In this document: piece after piece, positions 35,847 to 48,216 of the stretch
How positions within the stretch are numbered: the first letter of the stretch is position 1
Layout of the letters: each line of letters starts with the position of its first letter
DNA from: Dissophora ornata
Taxonomy: Eukaryota > Mortierellomycota > Mortierellomycetes > Mortierellales > Mortierellaceae
Reading direction: 5' to 3'
Length of the DNA: 64,000 bases
Assembly: GCA_025201705.1 (NCBI GenBank)
Contig: MU616571.1
Location: 57,265-121,264, forward strand
Translations under genes and position numbers: made by a program
The notes under the pieces: model-generated
What the model saw: only the letters and a program-made list of their open reading frames with translations
Database searches by the model: none
Told to the model about the DNA's origin: nothing

Positions 35847-37962
35847 ATGGTTGCACTCTCAATTCGTAGTCTGATCTTATCAGTCTCCTTGGCGACAATT
35901 GTCACACTCACAACTGCCGCTCCCGTCCCAAAGCAACAAGATGGCAGCGATGCCTGCGGAGTTCTTGGTAGCTTAAATGCTACTGACATCACCTACGAAG
36001 CTGTCACTGCCTGTTACAAGTCCATCCCATTCGACACTACGGTTACTACCTCGACCATGGAGACAGTCTATACTTTGTTCAACGAATACTATGTATTTCG
36101 CGACTCTGCTCTGTCACCCAATCTGATGTCGCCTTTCTCTAGCGCCCCGGTGGATATTGTGAACACGTTGGCGACGATCGGAAAGACAAATTACACAAGC
36201 GACTTCAATTTCCATGATGATATCAGCACTGCGATCCAGACGCTGCACGATGCTCATGCTGGATATGATGGTAAGTGTCTCAAATAGGGACATGGAAGCC
36301 TTCTTTGCGTGTTCGTTCTAACACCAACTATAATTTTATCAATGGCTGGTGTGTGCATAGTCAACTGCTACAACGCCTACATGTTCGAGCAGCTCCTCGC
36401 CCTCTATGCACCCGTTATCAATGGCCAGCAGGTAACACTGAAAAAAAGTTGCACAGCGCGTAGTATTCAAAAACGCTACGCCCGCCAAAGACGAAAAACT
36501 CAATGTTTTTATATTTTGCTTATTTCTCTAGTCCCTTCGTGTCTTCAAAGACTATGGTGGTCGCGGCTATGAGGACTGTGAAGTGTTGAAAATCGACGGT
36601 CAGGACGCTCTGCCTTACATCTACTCGTGGGCTGACCGTCTTGGCTTCTCCAAGGATGGTGGTGTTCGTCAGAACCAGGCCCTCGCTAACCAGGTCTACA
36701 ACCACGACTTGGGAGAGTTCATCACGTCCTCTGGCGATTTCGCCCAGCGTTTCAGATTACCCGACAAGGCATATATCGATTACGAGTTGAACTGCCCCAC
36801 ATCGTCCGCTACTATCAATCTGCGCGAGAACTGGAAAGTTTCTCCTCTTAGCCAGGCTTCGTTCACGGATGTCAACAGCTACTTGGCTAACGTATGCTAC
36901 TCCACACCCGCATCCACCAGCAACAACAACATGCAGAAGCGCGAGCTCATCCATCCGACCACGAGACAACTGTACCCTACCCATCGGAAGAGTACTTTCT
37001 TGGACGCAGTTCCTTCTCCCCAGACTCCTCAGGGATTAGCTATGGCTAACAAGTTGGGTGCCGGCAATGCCACCGTCTACTACCAGCTCAAGGACAAGCT
37101 CGATGTCGGAGTCATAGTTGTCTTCACACACGCCGCTGAGGATTCGGAACTCGATGTCATCCTTAATGCTTTGGAGGAGTTTCAGAAGTTGAACGTGACG
37201 AAGCTCATCTTCGATTTCCAGGGAAACGGAGGAGGGTCTGTCTCATTTGCCTCGAACCTTGTACAGTTGTTCTTCCCGAATAAGGGCCCACTCGACAAAT
37301 CCCTCCCGTCCGACCTTCGTGTTAGCAAGACGAACCAGGATCTGAGCGTTGCCGCCTTCAATACTTCATATGGAGGTCTCTACGACGCCTCCGGCTATAT
37401 AGACTTGGCTACCAAGGGGCTGTACACAAACGATAGTCTCTTCATGGACCCAGTTACTTTGAGTCGCAATGGCCGCGCCACTCAGTATTCAGAGCTGACT
37501 ACGTTGGGAACTGATTCTCTGCCGACTATCAAGGAGCTGGGATCTTTCCCTTGGACCAACAATCCCAATAACATCCGTCTACTTTCGGACGGTCGTTGTG
37601 GCTCATCCTGCGCGCTCTCCTCGCACTACCTTCACACTCTCTATAACGTGACAGCTTACTCGGTCGGCGGTGTCTATGGTCAAGAGCTGTCGTTCTTTTC
37701 GTTTGCAGGAGGTGCAGTCAGTTCGCTGATAGATATCAACAAGATCTACACTGCAGCCAATGTGAGCAGTGATCTGAAAGATCTGCCTTATCAGAACGAT
37801 GTCAGGCTACCAATTTTGGAGGTTTATGCCCGCGAGAGCCAGGTTCCATTGGAATATGATTACACGCAGTATACTGCGAACTTTCACTTGGACTTCGATC
37901 CAAGCAATGCTCGCAGCCACGATATTATGTGGGACCAGGTTGCTTCTCATGCTTGGATGTGA
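35847..37962 (+). CDS. Secreted S41-type (tail-specific/CPAF-like) serine peptidase
   Basis: Three exons, 35847-36270, 36361-36431 and 36532-37962, join in frame to 641 residues. I chose the ATG at 35847 because a signal peptide follows at once (VALSIRSLILSVSLATIVTL...AAPVP); an earlier in-frame ATG at 35781 would bury it. The peptidase core has FDFQGNGGG near residue 390 and the nucleophile region RCGSSCALS near residue 519, as in fungal S41 proteins related to CPAF. There are many N-glycosylation sequons, which fits secretion. A secreted protease of this kind would cut extracellular or wall proteins; the substrate is unknown. It converges on PIH1, 214 bases away. Confidence 0.85.
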
Positions 37963-38070
37963 AACTAGTCATCCAAGTAGCGTGGAGGAGGAGCAGGAGC
38001 AGGAAATTACATTTTTTTTTTTTATCTTTTGGCCATTTAAAACCTCGTGTACATATGATTAGAATCGAAG

Positions 38071-38076
38071 AATAAA
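38071..38076 (+). terminator. Poly(A) signal AATAAA
   Basis: AATAAA lies about 108 bases after the stop of the S41 peptidase gene, inside the convergent gap with PIH1. Confidence 0.45.
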
Positions 38077-38175
38077 GAGGCATTCGCAGGTTCAACTCAC
38101 ATGTGTTTTATAGTACACAAGTTAAACACTAGGGCCAGTGCAAGAACGTTCAGACAGAACGCCCGCGCAAGCACT

Positions 38176-39449
38176 TTACTTCCACTTTTTCTTGATTGTA
38201 TAAACGCGTAATATTCTTTTTGCCTTGTTGAACTCGGCCCTGACTGCGTCCAGGTCCACAGGCTCGTTTGGCAGATCCACTTCCACATGATATTCTTTTC
38301 CATTGTCTACGCTCTGACCTTGACTCTTCGAGTGCAGTACCAACTTGTCTGGTGAAACGATGTCCAGCGTGACGCCGTCCATGGATTTGTGATTAGGGAG
38401 ATCGATCTCAACAATGATGCCCAGAGTGCCCTTTGAGCACGGCAACAGTCGACTTTGGAGGAGGATGTCATCCTTTCCTGCCAAGGGAACAAATATCACG
38501 CCTTCTTTTGTTTTGACAGAGGAGTCCTCGGCTGCTACGATTCGATTCCTCTGTGAAGATTTATCGGCATTCCAGTCGCCAATCTCCTGTATTGCTGGTG
38601 GTTTTGGCCAAACGACAGATCGCTTCTTGAGTTCATCTTTCGATTTTATATTGGGTAACTGGAAGTCTGTCGGATAATAAGGGTATTAGATGACTATTTC
38701 CACCGATTGGTGATCCAAGGAATTCCAGCGTCTTTGAAGGTACTTACTTCTGCTGAGTTCGATACGGCATTTTTCTTCGACCCATTCCATCGCCAACTCC
38801 ATGATGTAGAGTTTATAGTCCATGTCCTTCTCCGTCCTCTTGAACGGTTCCGTGTGTATGCACGCGTCGATCACTAGATAACCCTTTGCCACTGCGAATA
38901 CAAGGTCCCTATTAGATAAATACCACATCTAGGTAGAAGTCATTGTCATGTCCGTCTAGTAACACCCTTACTTGAATCGCGATGCTCGCGTGGCGGACTT
39001 AGTTGGAACGGCACCTGATAGTTTACGCCGTCTTCTGCATTGATAGCCCTCCTGATCTCTGCCTCACTTGCGACTGTGGGCTTTGGCATCTGACCCGAGT
39101 GACAAACATTGATAAACACGATTGTGTCCTTTGGAAATACGACTGACTTGACAGAGGCCATGGGGATTTTGTTTCTCTCCTTGGTCGTTTGTGTTTGGAC
39201 TACGAACCCTGGAACAGGCGTGATCTCGTTCATGGCCTGACGTGGTGCCTGTGAAGCACTCATATAACCCTGTGCCAGAGCCATGGCCGCCTTTGGGTTC
39301 TTTTTGAACTCTGCGAGAAGCGCCTCCTCGTCAGCAGCATCTCTTGCATCGAGGGAATCCGGTGTGTTGGGTTCGGCGGCTGGGCCGAGGGCTGACAACA
39401 GGAATGATGAGGGTTTTGAATCCTTCTCGTCAAAGTCGAGGAATGACAT
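38176..39449 (-). CDS. PIH1: PIH1-domain protein (R2TP chaperone complex subunit)
   Basis: PIH1/Nop17 links the Rvb1-Rvb2 ATPases and Hsp90 through Tah1 in assembly of box C/D snoRNPs, PIKK kinases and RNA polymerase II. Three exons, 38972-39449, 38748-38891 and 38176-38666, join in frame to 370 residues. I chose Met at 39449 (MSFLDFDEKD). The PIH1 domain shows IVFINVCHS, INAEDGVNYQVPFQLSPPRE and, after the first intron, GYLVIDACIHT and YIMELAMEWVEEKC. The C-terminal part is CS-like (TLGIIVEIDLPN, VDLPNEPVDLDAV). The acceptor of intron 1 (TTCGCAG) was chosen because it alone restores phase. The start codon lies 302 bases from the divergent TMEM62-like gene. Confidence 0.87.
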
Positions 39450-39751
39450 TGTAGTTCGACTCTGAGAAACGAACAGTGAGGACTTTTCTTTCTCTGTCTT
39501 TTGCGTCCACAGGTGGCAACAAAGCCACGTTGCCGCCAACTGCGTCCCTTTTCTGTTCTATTTTTGCTGATTGATATCCCAGCGCTTCTCCTCACTCGCT
39601 TTTATACCTCCCTTCCCATTTTATTGCATCGCTTCTCGGCGAGCAAGAAATCATTCCCTGCCTTCCTCATTCCTTCCCATTCCGTTCCACTACACCTCCC
39701 TATATCCCGTGATCTTCCACTCTTTAACTTATTTTCAAAGTACAGCCCACA
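39450..39751. promoter_or_regulatory. Compact divergent promoter, PIH1/TMEM62-like
   Basis: Only 302 bases separate the two start codons. The + strand half is pyrimidine-rich (39590-39730) and carries TTTTATACC at about 39600, a weak TATA-like element. Confidence 0.45.
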
Positions 39752-42700
39752 ATGTCTAGGAGACCAGTCTCCGCCACAGACGCCAGCGCGGTTGTGCCTC
39801 CACGCCGTTCCTGGCTCAAAACCGCTATCGCCTTCATACCCTTCCTCACCCTCGTTATCTCCTCATGGCTCTATGCCCTCCACTTGGATACCCTCGCCAA
39901 TGAATCCATGGTCCGGTCAAAAGGTCTTGCACGGAACTCATTATCAAAGCCAGACAATGATCTGCCCTCGCACTCTTCTTCCAACGCTGGTCATGACAGC
40001 GTTGTCATTGGCGATAGCAAGGACAATATATTTTATTTCATACAGGTAAAGTAAAAGGACACCTTAGTCTGGACATATGATGATCAAGGGATGAGTAGAG
40101 GGATGCGGAGAGGGAGGGAGGATGAGGGACATGACTGAAATGTTCATGTCAGGCTCACATGTATCTTGTATGAAGTGGCTCGTGAACTGCGTCCTCCCAT
40201 TCCTCTTGATCTGCGCTACATTTTGGTCATTATTTGTACGAAAGCCGTGATCGTGTTTATCTGACTCAGTTGCTCTAACGATCTGTCTCCTGTAGGTCTC
40301 CGATTTGCACATCAGCACTTTCCGGAAGGCCAGTACCGCCAACTTCTACACGTTCCTCTCTACAGCCCTGCCCCTCGTCGAGCCTTCATTTGTGGTCGTC
40401 ACAGGAGATCTTACAGATGCCAAGGATAATAATCTGGTGGGATCAACGCAGTACTTGGATGAGTGGACCACATACAGGGACGCGCTCGTGGAGTCCGGTG
40501 TGTTGACAAGGAGAAACGGGTCGTTTTGGCATGACCTTCGAGGCAATCACGATTGCTTTGATGTCCCCAGTTGGTCCAGCAAACAAAATATGTTTGCGAA
40601 CATGAGTGCCTCCATGGAACCCGGATTCATGTTTGATGTGAGGACGGATTATGGAAAATACGGATTCATTGGGATTGATGCGTGCCCCCAGCCGGGACCT
40701 GCACGGCCGTATAATTTCTTTGGACTGTTTGAGACGCCAGACATGGACAAGCTGAAGCAACGACTAATGCTTAGCAACGGAAATAATCATACTTTTGTGG
40801 TAAGGAAACGAGATGATCCGAGGCAGTCTCTCCCCTTGACTTGAATCGATATTGATAAGGATGTATAACATCTTGGTGGCGCACTCTTTCTAGTTTTCAC
40901 ACTACCCGGTGACGACGACAATGTTTGGTGAAACCTCTGCCGGAGAGAGCTTTGCGGAGCTGTCTAAATCATTCAGTGTGTACATGTGTGGCCATTTGCA
41001 CAAGTTGAAATGGGGTAAGCGAATGACGAGTGTTTTTTTCTTTTCGCCTCATAAACAAGGGGGAGGAGAGAAAACCTGTGGTGTGTGGACTAACAATGGA
41101 TGCTGTGACTCTCATTAGGCTTGGGAGATGCGCTTCAAGTATATCAGCCAACACACTTCCTCGAACTGGAGGTCGGAGACATGAAACAGAACGGGATTTA
41201 CAGGATCATGGTTGTGGACAATGACATGATATCTTTCACCGATGTATCAATGCCTATGACGACTATTCCTTCGGCCCTTATTCCGTCCCGCAAGGACAAT
41301 CAGGTCGCTGAAGGAAGTCAAGAACAGGAAATTGGTTCGGAAGGGCAAACCCCCAATGAAGTCAAGAAGAAGCGACCAGTTTTAGGGCCTAGATTGCCTA
41401 CAAACCCCATTATCGTAGTATCCAACCCCAAGGATTCGCGATACTTAATTCCCAAACACGAACCAGTAAACAGAATCGGAGCAAGCACACACATCCGATT
41501 CCTAGCATGGACCGACAATCAGGTTCCTGACGGCGATCACGAGTATGTGCGCAAGGACATCAAGATTGAAATCAGGATCGACGGGAAATTGCACGAAAAG
41601 CCTGCGCGTTTTGCAGGAACCAAGCCTGAAGACAAGAGCGAGGACGATGAAATTCTTCCGCTTTATGTATCAGAGTGGAATCCACAGGAATACAATGACG
41701 GCGAGGATCACGAAATGGAAGTCAAGATTGTGGATCGCTTAGGACGCGTTGGAAGCAGTCGCTCTGTCTTTAGAGTCGATGGACAGCGATCAGAAATGAA
41801 GGGTGGTTTTGCAGAGTGGATCATGTGGGCCAACATTGCATTGCTGGTGAGTTGCATATCCGTGTGACATTAGCGTTGTTGTTTTTTCGTGCGCGATGCG
41901 ATCTGATCCTTGATCTGACGTGTCCCTCTTCGACTCATTATAGCTTAAGACTCTATTCACAACTGGATATATCGCTATGGCGCTGATCCTTTTGATCCTG
42001 CCGAAACTCTACTCGCTCTATCTTCAAACATCTCCACCACCAACTCTGTCACTTTCAAAGGCAACTACCGATATGTCCTCATCCTCGTCTTCATCATCTT
42101 CTGACAGACCCCAATTCAGGAATGGCTACGACGCATGGCTTGATGAAAAATGCCGACACCTCTACCGCCTCTCCTCAACCTTATCCTCTGCCTCGTCGCG
42201 GCACCGATTCTGGAACCGTTTCGTCAACCATACTGTTCACGCCCACATTCTCCGCCTTGTTCACTTTTCAACTCAACCACTCTTGTTCTACCCAACCCTA
42301 ATCTTCACCCTCATGTTGGTAACGGTCCCACACTACTGGGGAAACTTTGTCCCCGCCGCAGGAGAGCAGGGCCAAGGATACTTTTATCTTCAGGGAATAT
42401 ATCTGCCGAATGCAGGAGGACACTTGGGAGGAGGACTAGGCGCGGCGAGTTTAGATCCTGCAGGCCCTGAGAGGGTTCGTCGGCCACTAAGCGTTCTCTC
42501 GGGGGCGATTTCTTCCATGACAGGAGGACGACTCATGTCCTCTTCGTCTTTGGCAGGATCATCTTTCAACTCTTCATCGATTTTACATCCACATAGCACC
42601 ACAGTTGCGGGTACTTGGATCCCGATGGCAGATACATGGATGAGCTCGATCTGGACGGTGGTTTATGATTTAGTCATCTTTTTATACTATCTTACCCTGT

Positions 42701-43200
42701 GTGCCACCCCATCCGGCTACTTGTATTCGCCCTCAAACCCACACCGACTCCGGCCTTATCATCGGACATGGTATATCCGTTGTCTGATTTTCGGGATCTG
42801 GGTGTTCCGGTGCTGTTCTGTCCTAATGACTGCAGAGCTTTATGGCCCGAGTGTGGTCTGGACTGGCATTGGAACGTGGTGGCTGGTCGTGGTGGGATGG
42901 CTGATGTTTATGGTCGGATGGAGTCGCTCTCGGGTGGAGAGGGATATTTTGCTGAGGAGAGAGGATGATGATGTCGACTATGAGGAAGAGCAAGATTTGG
43001 ATAAGGAAGGAATTGAACATGGTCGACATGGCAATGAGAATATCAGTCTGCTAAATCGAAAGGATGCCCAAGTAGAGGACGGTGAGGAGAGCGAGGAAGA
43101 GGTCCAAGATGAGATCGGGATTGAAGGTGTAGGTGATATCGGCCGGAAGAAAAAGAATAGGCGACCCCAGAGGAGTCGAAAGATCAAAGCCGATGCATAG
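39752..43200 (+). CDS. TMEM62-like membrane metallophosphoesterase
   Basis: Five exons, 39752-40045, 40296-40799, 40894-41014, 41119-41846 and 41944-43200, join in frame to 967 residues. An N-terminal membrane anchor (about residues 21-43) precedes a calcineurin-type phosphoesterase fold with metal ligands in the usual order: SDLH (99-102), GDLTD (about 135), GNHD (about 180), FSHYP (about 267) and GHLHK (about 298). A beta-rich domain and several C-terminal hydrophobic helices follow (LILLILPKLYSLYL, LVIFLYYLTLC, WWLVVVGWLMFMVGW), then an acidic and basic tail. This matches the TMEM62 layout, with the catalytic domain probably in a luminal or extracellular space. The substrate is unknown. 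The first intron (250 bases) is unusually long for this window. Confidence 0.87.
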
Positions 43201-43285
43201 CGACACCAACAGCATAGATATCACATAGAAAGAGGCGAGCATACATTAACACATTAAATGGGGAAGAAATGAGAGGTACCGAGAA

Positions 43286-45270
43286 CTAATTATTGTTGCT
43301 ATTATACGCATGGTCCATCAAAAGTGCAACAATCCTTGTCCAGGGCACGTTCACGAAAGTCATGCAACATCTCAAACTCTGTGGTTGCCTTACTAACGCC
43401 TCAATTTCCTGTCGGGATCCCACCCCCATTGCACTGTTCAACGAATTTGAAGATGGCGAGGAAGGTGCATTAATAGATCCGATGCTATGTGAGGACTTGT
43501 TGTTGCCGTTGGCGTGACTCTGGCTCAACGCGCTGCTATTGCTATTAGCGGGTGAGGTATTGGTTGGTCCTGCGGTTGCCTGTGCCAGAGTTGCCAAGGA
43601 GATCCTGCGCAAGGAATTAAAAAACGATCCAGCCGAGAAAGATTTAGGATTCGGCGACACAGGAGATGATATTGGGGCCGACTGTATGGGAAGTGGCAAG
43701 GAGGGTGTATTAATCTTGACCTTGCCTAGTCGGTGTTGGGGGTGGTTACGGTTGAGGTTGAGGTTGTTGTTATTGCGGTGGTGGTGATGGCGGTGCCCAT
43801 GGTCGCTTTCATTTGCAGCATTGGGGTTGGGAATAGGCGGTAAATTCTTTTCTGATGTCGGTCGGACCGGACTTGTAGAATGTAATCCGTGTCGCAAAGG
43901 AGGTGTATCTCGAACGGGCGAACCGGGTATTTCAGTGAGGCTTCCACCATCCAAACTTGCCATCGGTAGTTCGTCTCCGACGTTCGAGGCCGTAATAGCC
44001 ACCTATTCATTTCATAGAGTACAATATTTATCAGCATAGGGGACCATGTGATGTCAAGATCGACATCTGTTACATCGCTTATGGCAATACCTGAGCATGT
44101 CCACGACCTCCTGGCCCTCGCATCATCACAAACTCTGTCGGGACAGTATGCGGACCGAATTTGAATCGCCTACCGACCTTGGACGCCGCTTTCTGCTGAT
44201 AAATCCCTAGCAGACTTTGGAAACCAGCGGCGCCTTGGAACAGCGTGATTTTACTTCCGTTGCCATTCCCACGCCCTGACGTGCTCGGGAACGGTTTCCC
44301 AACTTGAAATCCATCATTCCCCTGCGGGGGTTGGCTCCAATGCGCATCTTGACCCATGTCTCTCGATCGCTGATGCGGCGGACTGGACGTTGGTGATGAG
44401 GGTCCTAATGTCGTTGTTGTTATCGAAGGAAGAGTCACTGCCAATTCGACGCACAGAAACTCGTTGTCTTGGACCATGACCTGTTCAAACATGTCCTCAT
44501 AGTCGTCGATGACATAATAAATTAATGGCCAGGAGCATTCCACCGTAGCCTCTTTGACATCAACCCTCGACTTTGTTGGCAGGGCGTAAACTCTTTTCGA
44601 CACGTGTTTCCGGGTACAAGTCATGCTAGCTTTCGTTAAGCCTGTGATGGGATTGGTTTCGGTCACGCGAGAACATACGGCGACGGTCAACTTGCACGGT
44701 AACTGAACTTGTCGTGGAAGCGAAGCAAACGAACAAAGTGGACAATATCAGAATTCGTACCATCGTTCCGTCTTAGGCCACCACATGTACTTGAGCACTT
44801 CTTCATACCTGAACAATAACATTCAAGAAAAACGTGTCCTTCCACAGAACGACCGCCTCCTGTTCCTCCGTCAACACGCCTTGACCAGTGCCAGCTCCTT
44901 TGACTTTGCGTTTCACAAACACAGGATCGACACCTAATCCTCCATTCTCTACCTCAAACGATGCCTTCTGAACAAAGAATAATAGATCGTCATTCCTATC
45001 ATCGGAATGCTCTGATAGGAAAAACTCCTGGAAGAGCTGTCGCCACCGCGGATCACGCGCATCCAGATCTTCCTCTGCCTCCGTTTTGTTTTCAGTGCTG
45101 TTGTTGCTTCTATTGTCTTGAGGATTTCCCCGGCCCGCTGCTCCTGGAGTAGCTGCAGCTGCAGCTTGTCGGGTCGTGTGATTTTTAAGCGCATCCTTGT
45201 TAGCATGATCGACAGGGCCATGAAGATTATCTTGGACGAGGCGGTCGAGGATTGTTTTGAGGTTGGACAT
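43286..45270 (-). CDS. KIAA0930 homologue (DUF2045 family)
   Basis: Three exons, 44809-45270, 44091-44702 and 43286-44002, join in frame (all phase 0) to 596 residues. Matches to the animal KIAA0930 protein fall in the right order: W..LF.EFF...DDLLFFV near residue 75, a LNVIVQ stretch before intron 1, YYVIDDYEDMFEQVMV, a LFQGAAGF...IYQQKA stretch, FVMMRGPGGRGHA at the end of exon 2, and the short C-terminal block FVNVPWTRIVALLMDH. The region between is disordered (Ser, Asn and His-rich; NNNNLNLN; HRHHHH). The family's function is unknown. It is longer than the animal proteins (about 400 residues) because of these inserts. It ends only 86 bases from the convergent TMEM62-like gene. The match was recognised from memory, not searched. 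Confidence 0.83.
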
Positions 45271-46376
45271 TATGAAAAAGTATGCTTGGGGGGTTGAGGT
45301 TATCGTTTTCTTTTTCTTGTGTGTAGAGTACGACAGTTTGACGAGAAACGAAGTGGGCGTGCAGTTGTGATATATCACTCGCAGAAAGGAAAAAATGGGG
45401 TGTGGTGTTTTGGGGGTCTCAGGGAGGGAGGGGGGAGCTAGCAGGAATGACAAAAACGACAGCTGGTTTGGAATGCCGAGGGAGGTTTGAGGGGCAAGGC
45501 TTCCTAAGTGAATCCAAAAACCAAGGAATGGGCAACAAGGGGCGGTTGTGGTTGCTGCTGTGGTGGTGATGGTGTGAATAAGAAAGTTGTGACGAATTGT
45601 CAGAGGAGGAAAGCTGTGCGATTGGATCCTTTTGTATGAATGGACACATTGTTGACCTCAATCAATAAAAGGGGCCAAGGCAACAGACCACGCCAAAACT
45701 GAGATGCGAACACATAACATGCGCGTGACCAAACGCCATGGGGGCGTGTCTTCACTGTACCATGAAAAAGATTAAATGTGTTCCGTTCAAAGGTCAATGA
45801 GTGCAACTGCCAGTACTCAATCGACCCACGCTCCTCTCTAGTTTGGTCGCCCCGCTGATCAATTGAGATGAATTGGTGGCGCTGATTTTAAATATCAAAT
45901 GCGTGTTTGCTGTGCCACTACTCCTTTTCGTTGCTGATAATACCAAAGGCAGAACCGTCGTAGAAGGAGATTGCGAAGTCAAAGAAAGGGGACATGTGCA
46001 AGGACAGACCGACTATAACACGCCATTTGCACGGCTCATAGCTCCAGTATCCCCAACTACTGTTCAGGCAAATCAACGCGATATGTGTATCATTCAATTG
46101 CTGGGAACTGTTGGCCGAGGTGGGAGTCCCGATGGGTGGCTGCGGCACCAGATTCGGTTCGGATCTTGATGGCACTCTCATAACGACGCTCATTAAGAAA
46201 TTCAAGGTGTGCGGTTGTCATAGTTTTTGAGTGGGTTGTACCTGCAAGTTAATAAACTTCTGCCTTCATGGATAATTCCAAAGGACAACAAGAAGTTTAC
46301 TTTGTGAAGGTTGTTTAGGCCAGAAAGAAATGCGTGCACGGCTGCATGTCTCTTCAGGTATATAGTCCAGTTCGCG
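45271..46376. other. Gap between KIAA0930 homologue and SNRNP40
   Basis: About 1.1 kb. The part next to 45270 is the leader and promoter of the KIAA0930 homologue. A minus-strand frame at 45918-46205 has no domain-like composition. Nothing else was recognised. Confidence 0.5.
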
Positions 46377-47793
46377 CTATTTGATCGCTTCCAGGAACAG
46401 AGTCCTGTCAGAGCTGCACGAGATCACTATAGGAGCATCCAAATCACCCAATGCAAACCGTTGACGTTAAATTCTTGAAGTGATACCGAAAAACCAGTGT
46501 GACGCTGCGCAGGATCCGCTTGCTTACCGATTGACTCTGTAGGATGGAAATCAACTTCATTCACCCCAGCATGATGTGCAGTGTACTTGTGAACAAGCTC
46601 GCCCGTAAAGGTATTCCAAATAACCACTGCTCCATCGCCCGCTCCGGCTCCAGCCATTAGCCCATCTCTGGACCACGCTGGGCGGACCAAGTGTGTTTCT
46701 AATCCATGAGGCGCTCCTTCAATTATCATCTGTCGGCGATTATCCACGAAAGAAGGCTTTACGTCCCATATCTGGAGAGTGTTGTCTAAGGCATTAGACA
46801 GGAGTCGAGTTCCGTCCGGTGACAAGCGGATGCCTGTAATAGTGTCCGTATGTCCTGAGAGTGAGAATTGTACACGTTTCATTCGTACGTCCCACGCGAC
46901 GATGCCATTTCGGTTGGCCCCTCCTACGAAAACCAAATCACTGGAATCTGAGAAGCAAACCGAAGTGACTGGGCACTGAAAGTCGAAGCTGTCTATAGAG
47001 TTTTTTGCTCTAAGGTCCCAGATCTACAATGCATATACCAAGAAGAACACGTTATTTCAGGCTCCGGTGCCGTTGCTAGGGTACATCCATCTATGGAGGC
47101 GACGATAGGACTTACTTTGACGGAGCCATCATCTGACCCGCTGACTAGTAATTCAGGTCCTTGCCGTGACTGGGAGCAGCTGTTGACGACAGACATGTGG
47201 CCTTTGCAACTTTTTAATCGTTCGCCTGTTTGCGCATCAAAAACACCACAGGTCTTGTCGGCGCTGGCTGTGAACACTTTGCTGTTCGGAATCATGAATG
47301 TACGCATTAGGTTGGTGCCACCTCCTATCCACCATCGTCAGTGATCGTAGCATTGCCACTGTTTTATCCATACCTTCCATCTTTGGACCAATGCAACTCC
47401 AGGATGGCGCCAAGGTGTGCCCGGATGATACCATAGTTGTCGCCATCGCTAAACGTATCCCATAAATCTATATTGTCAAGCACACGTCAGATACCATCGG
47501 ATACGAAATCCTATTTGGTCAATTCAGTCATCTCCCTGTATTCCCAGCGACGTACATATACTCCTCTCTGCGCCCGCTGATGCAATATGCTGTCCAGATG
47601 GACTAAACTCGCAGGTATAAACCTCTGCGGTCTGACCTTGAAAGGTGTTTGCCAATGTCTGGATTGTTGGCGCCCATGAATACATGGATCCAAGGGTATC
47701 CGTGAAGGTTGCATTGGCCGTTGCAAACTCTTCGGGTCGCAGGCGTTTATTCAGTAGGTCGTCCACAGTGAGCGGATTCTTGCGCTTCTTCAT
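46377..47793 (-). CDS. SNRNP40: U5 snRNP 40-kDa WD40 protein (PRP8-binding)
   Basis: This WD40 propeller binds PRP8 in the U5 snRNP and acts in pre-mRNA splicing. Five exons, 47556-47793, 47374-47467, 47116-47281, 46528-47023 and 46377-46426, join in frame to 347 residues, near the 357 of the human protein. Seven WD-type blades are visible: AEVYTCEFSPSGQHIASAG, IYLWDTFSDGDNYG, KVFTASADKT, LLVSGSDDGSVKIWDLR, GIVAWDVRMKRV, GTRLLSNALDNTLQIWDV and VVIWNTFTGELVHKY, and the 16-residue last exon ends the final blade (SCSSDRTLFLEAIK). An earlier in-frame ATG at 47922 exists; I chose 47793 (MKKRKNP), which matches the basic N-terminus of the family. Confidence 0.94.
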
Positions 47794-48216
47794 GCTTTGT
47801 CCATGCAAATGCATGTGATGAGGGGGATGGGTGAAAATTGGGCTTCGCCTTTGGAGTAACCAAACACCATAGACTGCTTCATGCATATGTTTTGTTGCTC
47901 TCGTGATGTCGAACTGATTCATGGTCTGCAATAAACACATTCAAATAACACAAGTGTCTGACACTGGCGTATTGACTCCATGGCTATCCTTCTATGAAAG
48001 CAAGAGTGTGGACTTCCCTCAGCGATTAACGCCTTGACCAAGATTGATAAACTTTCTCGAGACGCCACCAAAATGGATAGGGCACATCTCACAAATGAAC
48101 ATGAAAATTCCAGCGCAGCTGACGTGTCACATTCGTGCGAATGAGCCTTGCACAAAAGCGAGACACACAGCTCGCTCATTCCCCAATTGACCCACCTTCA
48201 ACTCAAATCTGAGGCA
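47794..48216. promoter_or_regulatory. Shared upstream region of SNRNP40 and HTH gene
   Basis: A 423-base divergent gap without a clear TATA element. It includes the alternative SNRNP40 start at 47922. Confidence 0.35.

Noticed and set aside
45918..46221. Minus-strand frame, and an ATG-led short frame starting at 46221, between KIAA0930 and SNRNP40
   Set aside because: The composition (many Trp, Cys and Phe) is not coding-like and no domain or consistent exon join was found.
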